A DNA stretch of 5,670 nucleotides, from the NCBI GenBank assembly GCA_023258655.1, contig JALQWO010000109.1:1-5670 (forward strand). The letters run 5' to 3'. Within the stretch, counting starts at the first letter, position 1, and each line of letters starts with the position of its first letter. The translations under genes were made by a program, and so were the position numbers. This DNA is from Bacteroidia bacterium. Its GTDB lineage: Bacteria > Bacteroidota > Bacteroidia > NS11-12g > UBA955. Of this stretch, positions 1-5,548 are shown piece by piece. Below the pieces are notes generated by a model, which saw only the letters and a list, made by a program, of their open reading frames with translations, did not search any database and was not told where the DNA came from.

Positions 1-168
1 ATGCAGTTTGATGTATTGTAATAAGAGGGTAGTCTTTCCAACGCCTCTGGCACCTTTGATGCCAATAAGCCGGGCTTCAGTCCAGGCAATTTCTTGCATG
101 ATCTGTCGGGTGAAGTCTGTTGTCACCGCGCCGATGCGTTTGTGAAATTTTTCAAATAACCCTTCCAT
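1..168 (-). CDS. AAA family ATPase, N-terminal 56 residues (partial, cut by window edge)
   Basis: The frame opens with ATG at 168 and stays open to the left edge (56 codons). The translation begins MEGLFEKFHKRIG and contains a Walker A P-loop GARGVGKT at residues 39-46 (K45 and T46 bind phosphate/Mg2+), preceded by the beta strand ARLIGIK. This N-terminus, a short helical lead of about 30 residues and then RLIGIKGARGxGKTTLLLQ, is typical of the Bacteroidota ATP-binding proteins with an AAA_14-type ATPase domain and usually a C-terminal DUF4143 domain (about 380-400 residues in full). Walker B and the C-terminal domain lie outside the window, so the family call rests on the P-loop region alone. 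No signal peptide is seen, so it is presumably cytosolic. Its cellular role is not known; relatives are often solitary accessory genes. It is transcribed away from the neighbouring minus-strand genes' terminator and has its own upstream region with paired palindromes. Confidence 0.8.
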   Translation of the reverse strand, partial: MEGLFEKFHKRIGAVTTDFTRQIMQEIAWTEARLIGIKGARGVGKTTLLLQYIKLH

Positions 169-187
169 TGCTTAATTCAATATGCAA
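168..187. repeat. Inverted repeat (operator-like), copy 1
   Basis: The plus strand reads TTGCTTA, six bases, TATGCAA: a 7-6-7 inverted repeat with one mismatch. It touches the first base of the ATPase start codon and covers part of the -7 element. It has the same half-site, spacer length and orientation as a second copy whose start lies 33 bp away. The geometry suits a dimeric repressor acting on the ATPase promoter; that function is inferred. Confidence 0.5.
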
Positions 188-192
188 AAATA
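185..192 (-). promoter_or_regulatory. Candidate -7 promoter element of the AAA ATPase gene
   Basis: Read on the minus strand, 192-185 is TATTTTTG, a full match to the Bacteroidota -7 consensus TAnnTTTG. It ends 16 nt before the ATG at 168, so the transcript would have a very short leader. The only TTTG upstream (221-218) would leave a 25-nt spacer, longer than usual, so the -33 half is weak. The surrounding sequence is very AT-rich, which makes chance matches more likely. Confidence 0.45.
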
Positions 193-200
193 ATAAAAAA

Positions 201-220
201 TTGCTTATTGTATTAAGCAA
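201..220. repeat. Inverted repeat (operator-like), copy 2
   Basis: TTGCTTA (201-207), TTGTAT spacer, TAAGCAA (214-220) is a perfect 7-bp inverted repeat with a 6-nt spacer. Copy 1 has the same architecture, and the offset of 33 bp is close to three helical turns, which would place two bound dimers on the same DNA face. With no T-run after it and a short, AT-rich stem, it is a poor terminator candidate; a protein-binding site is the better reading. Confidence 0.55.
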
Positions 221-299
221 AATTGACCTAATTTCTGAGTTGTTATTTTGCGGCGAGGATGTCGGCAGGAAGCAGGAAAGTCGTACAGCGCGTTTCATA

Positions 300-338
300 C
301 CCCACAAAAAAGGCCCTTTACGGGCCTTTTTTGTGGGG
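300..338 (-). terminator. Rho-independent terminator, structurally bidirectional
   Basis: Positions 300-316 pair perfectly with 322-338 (17 bp) around a 5-nt loop (317-321). The inner part is GC-rich (AGGCCC/GGGCCT) and flanked by six A on one side and six T on the other, so either strand gives a GC stem followed by a U-run. Seen from the minus strand it lies 34 nt past the stop codon of the secreted-protein gene at 373, which is the only gene pointing into it. It also shields the ATPase gene at 1-168 from upstream read-through. Confidence 0.92.
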
Positions 339-372
339 AAATTCTGCTTGAAATCCCAGTCGATATCTGAGA

Positions 373-1440
373 TTAGTTGGGTGTGTTGAACTTGCTTGTA
401 TCGATAGAGTAGTGACGGCTCACTTTGTTGTTTTTGGCCATCAACTCCTTAATCTTGTTCAATTTTTCAATCATCTTCTCGCCATCTTTTACATCGTAGT
501 CGTTGGCAATCAGTGCATTGCATTCTTCAATGGCTTTGTCGGGCATATCCAAGATGGTATACAACACCGCATTGTTGTAAGAGCAAGCATAACGCAATTT
601 GCGGTCGCCCTTGTCTTCAGTGATGTATTTTCCTTTCACGCCGGTCATGTATTCAATGCTGCTCAATAATTCTGCGCGAGTAGCCGCATCGATGCCGTTG
701 GCTGTTACTTTGGCAATGCTGGCTTTCATTTTGGTCATGTTCTCAACAAACGCCACGTTTTCGGGGTGTTTCTTGGAATCGGAAGTCCACAAGCTTACTT
801 GATCGGTGCTTACAGGGAAACCATATTTATCGTTGATGCTGTTGTTGATGTTCGCCAACATGGTCTCCATGTGCTCTTTTACCAATTTGTTGGAGATGGC
901 CGCACGGTTGTTGCTGAAATAGCGATCGGCTTCGCCCATGCTGCGGAATTCAGGACTTTTCCATTCCATCTGAGTAGAACTTGTTCCATTGATGTTGGTG
1001 CGATTGATCAACGCATTTTCTTGCCAATCTTTGGCAGAATAGGTGCCGCCGATGCTGTATTTCACCACAGACCAATAATAGTAATTGGTGGCAGTTACAA
1101 CGCCTTCTTTGTTTTTGATTTCTTCTTTGCGATTCTCGATTTTCTGACCATCAAACATCAAATCGTCGAAGTTTACGGTAATTTGGGCATGTCCGCCACC
1201 ATAAACCTTTTTCCAACCCTGTAGGTTGATGCGATCCTCAATAGAAGATGATGACATAGCACCGGAAATGGTGCTAGGAACCTCAACACGCACATTGTAA
1301 GTTCTCCAAGTGCTGTCCAAAGGAGTCGATGGCAAATCGCGATATTGGTGTGCAACATAAACACGGTCCAAATCAATTTTTTGGGCGATGGTAACATTGA
1401 AAGCAGCAACGCTCATCGCAAGGAAGAGTAATTTTTTCAT
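373..1440 (-). CDS. Secreted/periplasmic protein of unknown function with a C-terminal TPR-like segment
   Basis: I do not recognise a named family. ATG at 1440 is preferred over the in-frame ATG at 1461 because it places MKKLLFLAMSVAAFNVTIAQ at the very N-terminus, a standard signal peptide (two Lys, a hydrophobic core, probable cleavage after the AQ at residues 19-20). There is no lipobox Cys, so export to the periplasm or beyond is likely, not lipidation. The mature part (about 335 residues) begins with a probable beta-rich region (about 21-140, many aromatic and Val residues), then a charged helical region (165-250). Residues about 283-315 (YNNAVLYTILDMPDKAIEECN) resemble one tetratricopeptide repeat. 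No T9SS C-terminal domain is seen; the protein ends in ...SKFNTPN. It follows the peptidase gene after 85 nt without an intervening terminator and ends just before a strong one. It may be involved in cell-envelope binding or scaffolding, but nothing shows this directly. Confidence 0.85.
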   Translation of the reverse strand: MKKLLFLAMSVAAFNVTIAQKIDLDRVYVAHQYRDLPSTPLDSTWRTYNVRVEVPSTISGAMSSSSIEDRINLQGWKKVYGGGHAQITVNFDDLMFDGQKIENRKEEIKNKEGVVTATNYYYWSVVKYSIGGTYSAKDWQENALINRTNINGTSSTQMEWKSPEFRSMGEADRYFSNNRAAISNKLVKEHMETMLANINNSINDKYGFPVSTDQVSLWTSDSKKHPENVAFVENMTKMKASIAKVTANGIDAATRAELLSSIEYMTGVKGKYITEDKGDRKLRYACSYNNAVLYTILDMPDKAIEECNALIANDYDVKDGEKMIEKLNKIKELMAKNNKVSRHYSIDTSKFNTPN

Positions 1441-1525
1441 GCGATGCGAATTTAAGGCCATTCATCGCCAATTGACGAATGAATCGACCAAAGACACGAG
1501 AATATGACGTAAATTCTGCAGGGGA

Positions 1526-3232
1526 TCAAGATTCGTACACCGCGTGTAGTTCCTGATTCACAAAATCCATGAGTTCACGGATATAATCCTCGGAGAAATT
1601 GAAAGCCACACCCGCCGTTTCGTATACCGCTGGGATGCTTTGGGTGTATCCCAATTTCAAGAATGCTTTGTAATCGTCGATTGCCTTGGAGCCATGCTGG
1701 ATATAATTACGCCAAACGCCAATGGCGCCGAGTTGTGCGAATCCATATTCGATGTAATAGAAAGGTACCTCAAAAATGTGTAACTGCTTATGCCAACTGT
1801 TTTCCAATGCCGATCCCAGGCCGGTGTAATCCACTTCGCCGGAGCCAAATCGGTTCGACAAATCCATCCACGCAGCGGTTCTTTCCTCCACCGTGTGGTT
1901 GGGGTTTTCATAAATCCAATGTTGGAACGCATCCACTTGGGCAATCCATGGGAGTGTGCCCAAAATCCCCTCCAATTGTTCCGCTTTGGCGCGTTGCAAT
2001 AAATGGGGGTCTTGGAAATAAGCATCCCAGGTGTTCATGGTCAACAATTCCATGCTCATGCTGGCCAATTCGGCCACTTCGCTGGGCGTGTTTTTAAAGG
2101 CGTTCAATCCCAAGGGGGCCATTTGAAAGCTGTGAATGGCATGTCCAGCCTCGTGTACCAAGGTTTCAACATCGCGCAAATTTCCACTGGCATTCATGAA
2201 AATGAAAGGCATGTTGGTTTTGGCCAAAGGGTAATTGTATCCACCGGGGGCCTTGCCCAACCGAGAGTCTAAATCCAAGAGGGAATGTGACTCCATCGTT
2301 TTGATGCACTGGCCGAAGAAGGGGTCGACCCGCTCCAAACAGTCAATTCCTTTTTTGAGCAGTTCTTCGCCACCTTGGAAGGGTTTCAACGGCTCTCTGC
2401 CCAGCGGGTCTACTTGTGTATCCCAAGGTTTTAGGGTTGTGACGCCCATCAGTGATTTCCGACGAACCATGAGTTCTTTCAGCAAGGGTACCACCGCGGT
2501 TTCTACGCTGCGATGAAAATCCTTACAGGCAGATACATTGTAATCGTACCGACCCATGGCCTTAAACATGTAATCACGGAAATTATCAAACCCGGCGTTT
2601 ACCGCCACTTGGTGACGCAATTGCACCATTTGGTTGAACAAGGTGTTCAATTTATCCGTGTCAACTGCTCTGCGGTCTTGCATCAGATGCCAAACGGTTT
2701 CGCGGGCCTGTCGGTCTGTGCGCATTAACACATTTCCAGCCTGTTGCAAGGTAATGGTTTGTCCTTCCCACTCGATAGACATCGCCCCTTGTATGGCGCT
2801 GTACTCTTGGGCCAATGTGGCCAATTCGCTTTGCAAAGGGATGTTTTCTTCTCGAAACAAGGCAACGGCGCCTTCCAATCCGCGCAAGTAAATTTCATGG
2901 GCTTCATCTTCTGCGCGCCATGCTGAGGCAAATTCACAGGCCACGATTTTATTGTTGATTTGATCCTCCAATGGGGCCAAATGCGGTTGGATTTCCTGAA
3001 CGAAGGCAAGGTAGGCCGATTCGTGGTCTTTGTTCTGCGTATCGCACGTCATCCGGATGTAGCGCCAAGCCATGTCCTCAGACAAAGCACTTTCTAGGTC
3101 GCTTACATCTTGCAAAAAGGCGCGAAAATCATCCATGGTTTGGATGTTGCGCTCAATCAGCTGTTGATATAGCGGTAACACATCGTCTTTGCTGTTGACG
3201 ATGAAAGGATCGGGTAGGAAAGTGTTAGGCAT
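1526..3232 (-). CDS. M3-family zinc oligoendopeptidase (PepF/thimet-like)
   Basis: A cytosolic metallopeptidase of 568 residues, normal length for bacterial M3 oligoendopeptidases, which cut short peptides and do not attack folded proteins. The zinc-binding signature HEAGH is at residues 360-364 (H360 and H364 bind zinc, E361 is the catalytic base). E388, in the following helix (SEVAELASMSMELL), sits 28 residues after the first His and aligns with the third zinc ligand of the family. The later block HIFEVPFYYIEYGFAQLG (485-502) matches the conserved His/Tyr-rich region lining the M3 active-site cleft. The N-terminal 170 or so residues are helical, as in the family's lid domain. No signal peptide is present. 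The start at 3232 lies 6 nt after the stop of the DUF5606 gene, so the two are probably co-translated. All key residues are intact. Whether it belongs to the PepF subgroup proper or a related M3 subgroup cannot be settled here. Confidence 0.95.
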   Translation of the reverse strand: MPNTFLPDPFIVNSKDDVLPLYQQLIERNIQTMDDFRAFLQDVSDLESALSEDMAWRYIRMTCDTQNKDHESAYLAFVQEIQPHLAPLEDQINNKIVACEFASAWRAEDEAHEIYLRGLEGAVALFREENIPLQSELATLAQEYSAIQGAMSIEWEGQTITLQQAGNVLMRTDRQARETVWHLMQDRRAVDTDKLNTLFNQMVQLRHQVAVNAGFDNFRDYMFKAMGRYDYNVSACKDFHRSVETAVVPLLKELMVRRKSLMGVTTLKPWDTQVDPLGREPLKPFQGGEELLKKGIDCLERVDPFFGQCIKTMESHSLLDLDSRLGKAPGGYNYPLAKTNMPFIFMNASGNLRDVETLVHEAGHAIHSFQMAPLGLNAFKNTPSEVAELASMSMELLTMNTWDAYFQDPHLLQRAKAEQLEGILGTLPWIAQVDAFQHWIYENPNHTVEERTAAWMDLSNRFGSGEVDYTGLGSALENSWHKQLHIFEVPFYYIEYGFAQLGAIGVWRNYIQHGSKAIDDYKAFLKLGYTQSIPAVYETAGVAFNFSEDYIRELMDFVNQELHAVYES

Positions 3233-3234
3233 AA

Positions 3235-3240
3235 CTCCTT
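3235..3240 (-). promoter_or_regulatory. Shine-Dalgarno-like AAGGAG overlapping the upstream stop codon
   Basis: Read on the minus strand the junction is TAAGGAGTTATG: the TAA stop of the DUF5606 gene (3241-3239) runs into AAGGAG (3240-3235), then two bases, then the ATG of the peptidase (3232). A strong anti-SD match is unusual in Bacteroidota, which mostly start translation without one, and a 2-nt spacing is shorter than optimal. It may help terminating ribosomes restart, or may be chance. Confidence 0.4.
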
Positions 3241-3790
3241 AGCTGCCCATTTTGCGGGGCGTGGTGGTTTTGGTTTTGGCTCCGGCTGCAGGCTTTTTGA
3301 TGGCGGTGTTTTTGGGAGCGGCGGCTACTTTTTTTGCTTTGGCTTCAGTGGCTTTGGGCGCGTCAGCATCCACAGATTCCTCTGTTTCACTTTCCTTGTC
3401 CAAATTGCTCCAATCCAAATCGGTGCCTTTCAACATGCCATACCACACAAACAACTTCTTCATGTCTGAAGTATATACGCGCTCGCGGTCGTAGTTGGGA
3501 AGGACTTGTGCCATGAAGGCTTTTACCTCGTCGTTGTCAGATTTAGAAGTAGGAACGGCTTTGCCGGCATCTTCAAGGGCTTTGATCGACATCAATACCA
3601 CGGCGAGTTTTACTTCTTCGTCCTCGGTGAACATCGCGATATCGCTCAACACACTGATGCGTTGTCTGGGGTTGGTACCGAAACGCTTACCATCGGTCAG
3701 GGATTCCAAAATCAACCCGCTTTTGTTTCTACCTAAAATTTTGTGCAAACCGGGCATACCCGTTACTGAAACAACGTCTTTCAATTCCAT
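3239..3790 (-). CDS. DUF5606 domain protein with acidic linker and Lys/Ala-rich C-terminal tail
   Basis: Residues 1-50 (MELKDVVSVTGMPGLHKI..., with the G-LESL-DGKRF pattern) match the DUF5606 family as I know it: a small, conserved Bacteroidota protein of unknown function with a compact beta-rich N-terminal domain. A second helical domain covers about 50-120 and contains LPNYDRERVYTSDMKKLFVWY, the most conserved part of these proteins. It is followed by an acidic stretch (about 131-144) and then a basic, disordered tail (about 146-183) made mostly of Lys, Ala, Thr and Pro, which resembles histone-H1-like or Alba-type DNA-binding tails. There is no signal peptide or membrane segment, so it should be cytosolic. 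It sits 39 nt after the 116-residue gene and 6 nt before the peptidase. Nucleic-acid binding by the tail is inference; the core function is unknown. Confidence 0.88.
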   Translation of the reverse strand: MELKDVVSVTGMPGLHKILGRNKSGLILESLTDGKRFGTNPRQRISVLSDIAMFTEDEEVKLAVVLMSIKALEDAGKAVPTSKSDNDEVKAFMAQVLPNYDRERVYTSDMKKLFVWYGMLKGTDLDWSNLDKESETEESVDADAPKATEAKAKKVAAAPKNTAIKKPAAGAKTKTTTPRKMGS

Positions 3791-3829
3791 AAGAATACAA
3801 ATTTCGCCAAATATGGCTGAATTAACAAA

Positions 3830-4180
3830 CTAACTGAAGTGCTTGCGGGTATAAACCTTTTGGAATTCACGCAATACCACGGCTTTGGCCATGTTTTCGG
3901 GCGTATTGCCCCCCATGCGTTGCACAAATTTGTATTGTTTTTCTGTGAGGTCTACGCGATAAACCACTTTCATCCAGGTGCCGTGGTGGTGCTGTTGTAA
4001 CTGGGCGATGCAATCCGTGAGTTCTGGCAGCAGGGCCTCTAGGTTCAGGGGTGTTGCTTCAGAAAAGGTGAAGCCCATCAGTCCGAAATCTTTTTCAATT
4101 TGATCCTTCACCCCAAAAATCAATTCCTGGGTTAAACTACTTGGCAGGTCTGCCATCCAAGTGTTTGGAGCGTCACTCAT
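3830..4180 (-). CDS. Conserved-looking hypothetical protein, 116 residues, coupled to the symporter gene
   Basis: I do not recognise the family. ATG at 4180 (MSDAPNTWMADLP) is chosen over the upstream in-frame ATG at 4225, because the latter lies inside the symporter gene and the shorter form begins right at its end: the junction is TGAAATG on the minus strand, one base between stop and start. That arrangement implies translational coupling. The protein has no signal peptide or membrane span. It appears mixed alpha/beta: a helix near 13-30, a hydrophobic segment at 45-60 (LEALLPELTDCIAQL), a three-His run at 63-65, a strand WMKVVYRVDL (about 69-78) and a basic amphipathic helix to the C-terminus (AKAVVLREFQKVYTRKHF). 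Its ending, a helix with charged residues leading to KVYTRK, is similar to small Bacteroidota proteins I cannot name. It could be a soluble partner of the transporter, or an unrelated passenger in the operon. Confidence 0.78.
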   Translation of the reverse strand: MSDAPNTWMADLPSSLTQELIFGVKDQIEKDFGLMGFTFSEATPLNLEALLPELTDCIAQLQQHHHGTWMKVVYRVDLTEKQYKFVQRMGGNTPENMAKAVVLREFQKVYTRKHFS

Positions 4181-4181
4181 T

Positions 4182-5459
4182 TCAGTCTTTTTCCCATTTG
4201 TCGATCGCAGCCGTGGCCAAACCATTTCCCAACACGTTGGTCATGGATCGTCCCATATCGCAGAAGTGGTCGATCGGTAATATCAAAGCGATGCCTTCGG
4301 CCGGAATATCAAACATGGTGCAGGTGGCTGCAACCACCACCAAAGAGGCGCGCGGAACCCCGGCAATGCCTTTCGATGTAAGCATCAATACCAGCAGCAT
4401 GGTGAGCTGGGTGCCCAAATCCAAGGGTACCCCGTAGGCTTGTGCGATAAAAATGGAGGCGAATGTCATGTACATCATCGACCCATCCAAATTGAAACTG
4501 TAGCCCAACGGCAAAATGAAGCTCACAATTTTTTTGCGACACCCGAACTTCTCCAATTCTTCGGTGAGCTTGGGGAAAACGGCCTCGCTCGAGGTCGTGC
4601 TAAAAGCCACCATCAATGGGGTTTTTAGGTGGTTCAGTAGGGTGGTTAAACGTCCTTTGAGAATGAAGTAACCTACGGCCAACAGCAGTATCCACAAAAG
4701 GGTAAGGCCCACGTAAAAGGATCCCATGTAGTATCCGTAGACTTTCAATATTTCTAATCCTTTGGTTGCGATGATGGCGGTAATGCCCCCAAACACGCCC
4801 AAGGGTGCGAACCACATGACATAGCCCACCAAAATCAGGATGATTTTACTGAGGTTGTCGAGCATCTTTACAATGCCATCCCCTTTTTCACCGTACTGGG
4901 TTAAGGCCACGCCAAAAAAGATCGAGAAAACCACAATTTGCAAGATTTCGTTGGTGGCGAGGGCTTCGAACAAACTTTTGGGGAAAAGATGTTCTACAAA
5001 ATGTTGCACGGAAAAACTCTGTGTTTTGCCAATGACATCGCTGGCTGCACTGGTGTCGAACCCGCTCACATTTAGTTTAAGGGCCTCTCCGGGTGCGAAG
5101 AAATTGACCAGCATGAGTCCCAATAGCAAGGAAGCCAAAGAGGCGCTGAAAAACCAAATCATCGACCGACCGCCAACGCGACCAACGGCCTTTAAATTGC
5201 CCATTTTGGCGATGCCCACAATGAGGGTGGTGATGACCAAGGGCGCAATGATCATTTGCACCAAACGCAGAAATATCGAAGTTAAAATTTTGAAGTATTG
5301 TCCAATGTACTCTGATCGCACGATGGATTTCATTTCGCCCGAGGCATCTTTCACCTGAATGGTTTCGGGAAAGTAAGCGTGGATCAACTGTCCAACCACG
5401 GCACCCACAACCATGGCGATGAGGATATAAACGGTGAGATTCTGCTTTTTCTGGCTCAT
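4182..5459 (-). CDS. Dicarboxylate/amino acid:cation symporter (DAACS family), GltP-like
   Basis: An inner-membrane secondary transporter of 425 residues. ATG at 5459 (MSQKKQNLTVYILIAMVVG) places the first membrane helix as usual; a GTG at 5492 would add 11 residues of no obvious use. All family landmarks are present: helical hairpin 1 with the Ser-rich AFSTTSSEAVFP (285-296), the TM7 cation motif NLDGS (323-327), hairpin 2 SKGIAGVPRAS (362-372), and TM8 DHFCDMGRSMTNVLGN (397-412). By alignment from memory to archaeal GltPh, D401 corresponds to D394 (binds the substrate amino group), R404 to R397 (binds the side-chain carboxylate) and N412 to D405. D401 plus R404 favours glutamate/aspartate over C4-dicarboxylates, since DctA lacks that Asp; Asn at 412 is shared with the proton-coupled E. 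coli GltP. The loop after TM1 (about residues 30-52) is roughly 14 residues longer than in GltP. It is first of the minus-strand gene run. Confidence 0.93.
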   Translation of the reverse strand: MSQKKQNLTVYILIAMVVGAVVGQLIHAYFPETIQVKDASGEMKSIVRSEYIGQYFKILTSIFLRLVQMIIAPLVITTLIVGIAKMGNLKAVGRVGGRSMIWFFSASLASLLLGLMLVNFFAPGEALKLNVSGFDTSAASDVIGKTQSFSVQHFVEHLFPKSLFEALATNEILQIVVFSIFFGVALTQYGEKGDGIVKMLDNLSKIILILVGYVMWFAPLGVFGGITAIIATKGLEILKVYGYYMGSFYVGLTLLWILLLAVGYFILKGRLTTLLNHLKTPLMVAFSTTSSEAVFPKLTEELEKFGCRKKIVSFILPLGYSFNLDGSMMYMTFASIFIAQAYGVPLDLGTQLTMLLVLMLTSKGIAGVPRASLVVVAATCTMFDIPAEGIALILPIDHFCDMGRSMTNVLGNGLATAAIDKWEKD

Positions 5460-5467
5460 GCGTACTG

Positions 5468-5475
5468 CAATTATA
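5468..5475 (-). promoter_or_regulatory. Candidate -7 element of the symporter operon
   Basis: On the minus strand 5475-5468 reads TATAATTG, one base off the Bacteroidota -7 consensus TAnnTTTG. It ends 8 nt before the ATG at 5459. A TTG at 5494-5492, 16 nt upstream, could serve as the -33 element, though two other TTG triplets lie nearer. It is the best candidate in the 89-nt divergent gap but is not a perfect match. Confidence 0.35.
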
Positions 5476-5512
5476 CGGCAATCCAACGGCACAATGGAAT
5501 GTGTATTGGGGG

Positions 5513-5526
5513 TTTCACACGTGAAA
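5513..5526. repeat. Short perfect inverted repeat in the divergent promoter region
   Basis: TTTCAC (5513-5518), AC, GTGAAA (5521-5526) is a perfect 6-bp inverted repeat with a 2-nt spacer. It lies just upstream of the epimerase -7 element and between the two divergent genes, a position suited to a regulator of one or both. At this length it could arise by chance. Confidence 0.3.
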
Positions 5527-5535
5527 AAATCGTTG

Positions 5536-5543
5536 TAGGTTTG
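5536..5543 (+). promoter_or_regulatory. -7 promoter element of the epimerase gene
   Basis: TAGGTTTG fully matches the Bacteroidota -7 consensus TAnnTTTG. TTTC at 5513-5516, 19 nt upstream, is a near match to the -33 element TTTG. The element ends only 5 nt before the ATG at 5549, so transcription would start at or within a few bases of the start codon, giving a leaderless or nearly leaderless mRNA. Confidence 0.5.
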
Positions 5544-5548
5544 CTGTG

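Noticed and set aside
120..389. Open frame of 89 codons on the plus strand across the 169-372 gap
   Set aside because: It starts inside the ATPase gene, passes through both palindromes and the terminator hairpin, and reads as low-quality protein.
766..1224. Open frame of 152 codons on the plus strand opposite the secreted-protein gene
   Set aside because: It is fully antisense to a gene with a clear signal peptide, has no recognisable domain, and its hydrophobic composition is what complementing a charged/aromatic gene gives.
1460..1484. Imperfect hairpin ATTCATCG/CGAATGAAT in the gap between peptidase and secreted-protein genes
   Set aside because: Short, AT-rich, with a bulge and no U-run; not a credible terminator and too weak to call an operator.
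1489..1496. Minus-strand TGTCTTTG as a -7 element for the secreted-protein gene
   Set aside because: It breaks the TA of the consensus, and no TTG lies at a suitable distance upstream. A promoter in this gap is possible but not supported.
1663..2097. Open frame of 144 codons on the plus strand inside the M3 peptidase gene
   Set aside because: Cys/Pro/Arg-rich shadow translation with no family features; the opposite strand encodes conserved peptidase sequence.
3791..3829. Possible internal promoter (minus-strand CATATTTG) before the DUF5606 gene
   Set aside because: One mismatch in the consensus, AT-rich context and a gap of only 39 nt; co-transcription with the upstream gene explains the layout without it.
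4840..5358. Open frame of 172 codons on the plus strand opposite the symporter gene
   Set aside because: It is antisense to conserved transmembrane segments of a well-recognised transporter and shows no motif of its own.
4182..5492. Longer symporter starting at GTG 5492
   Set aside because: The extra 11 residues overlap the promoter candidate and add nothing family-like; ATG at 5459 gives the usual N-terminus.
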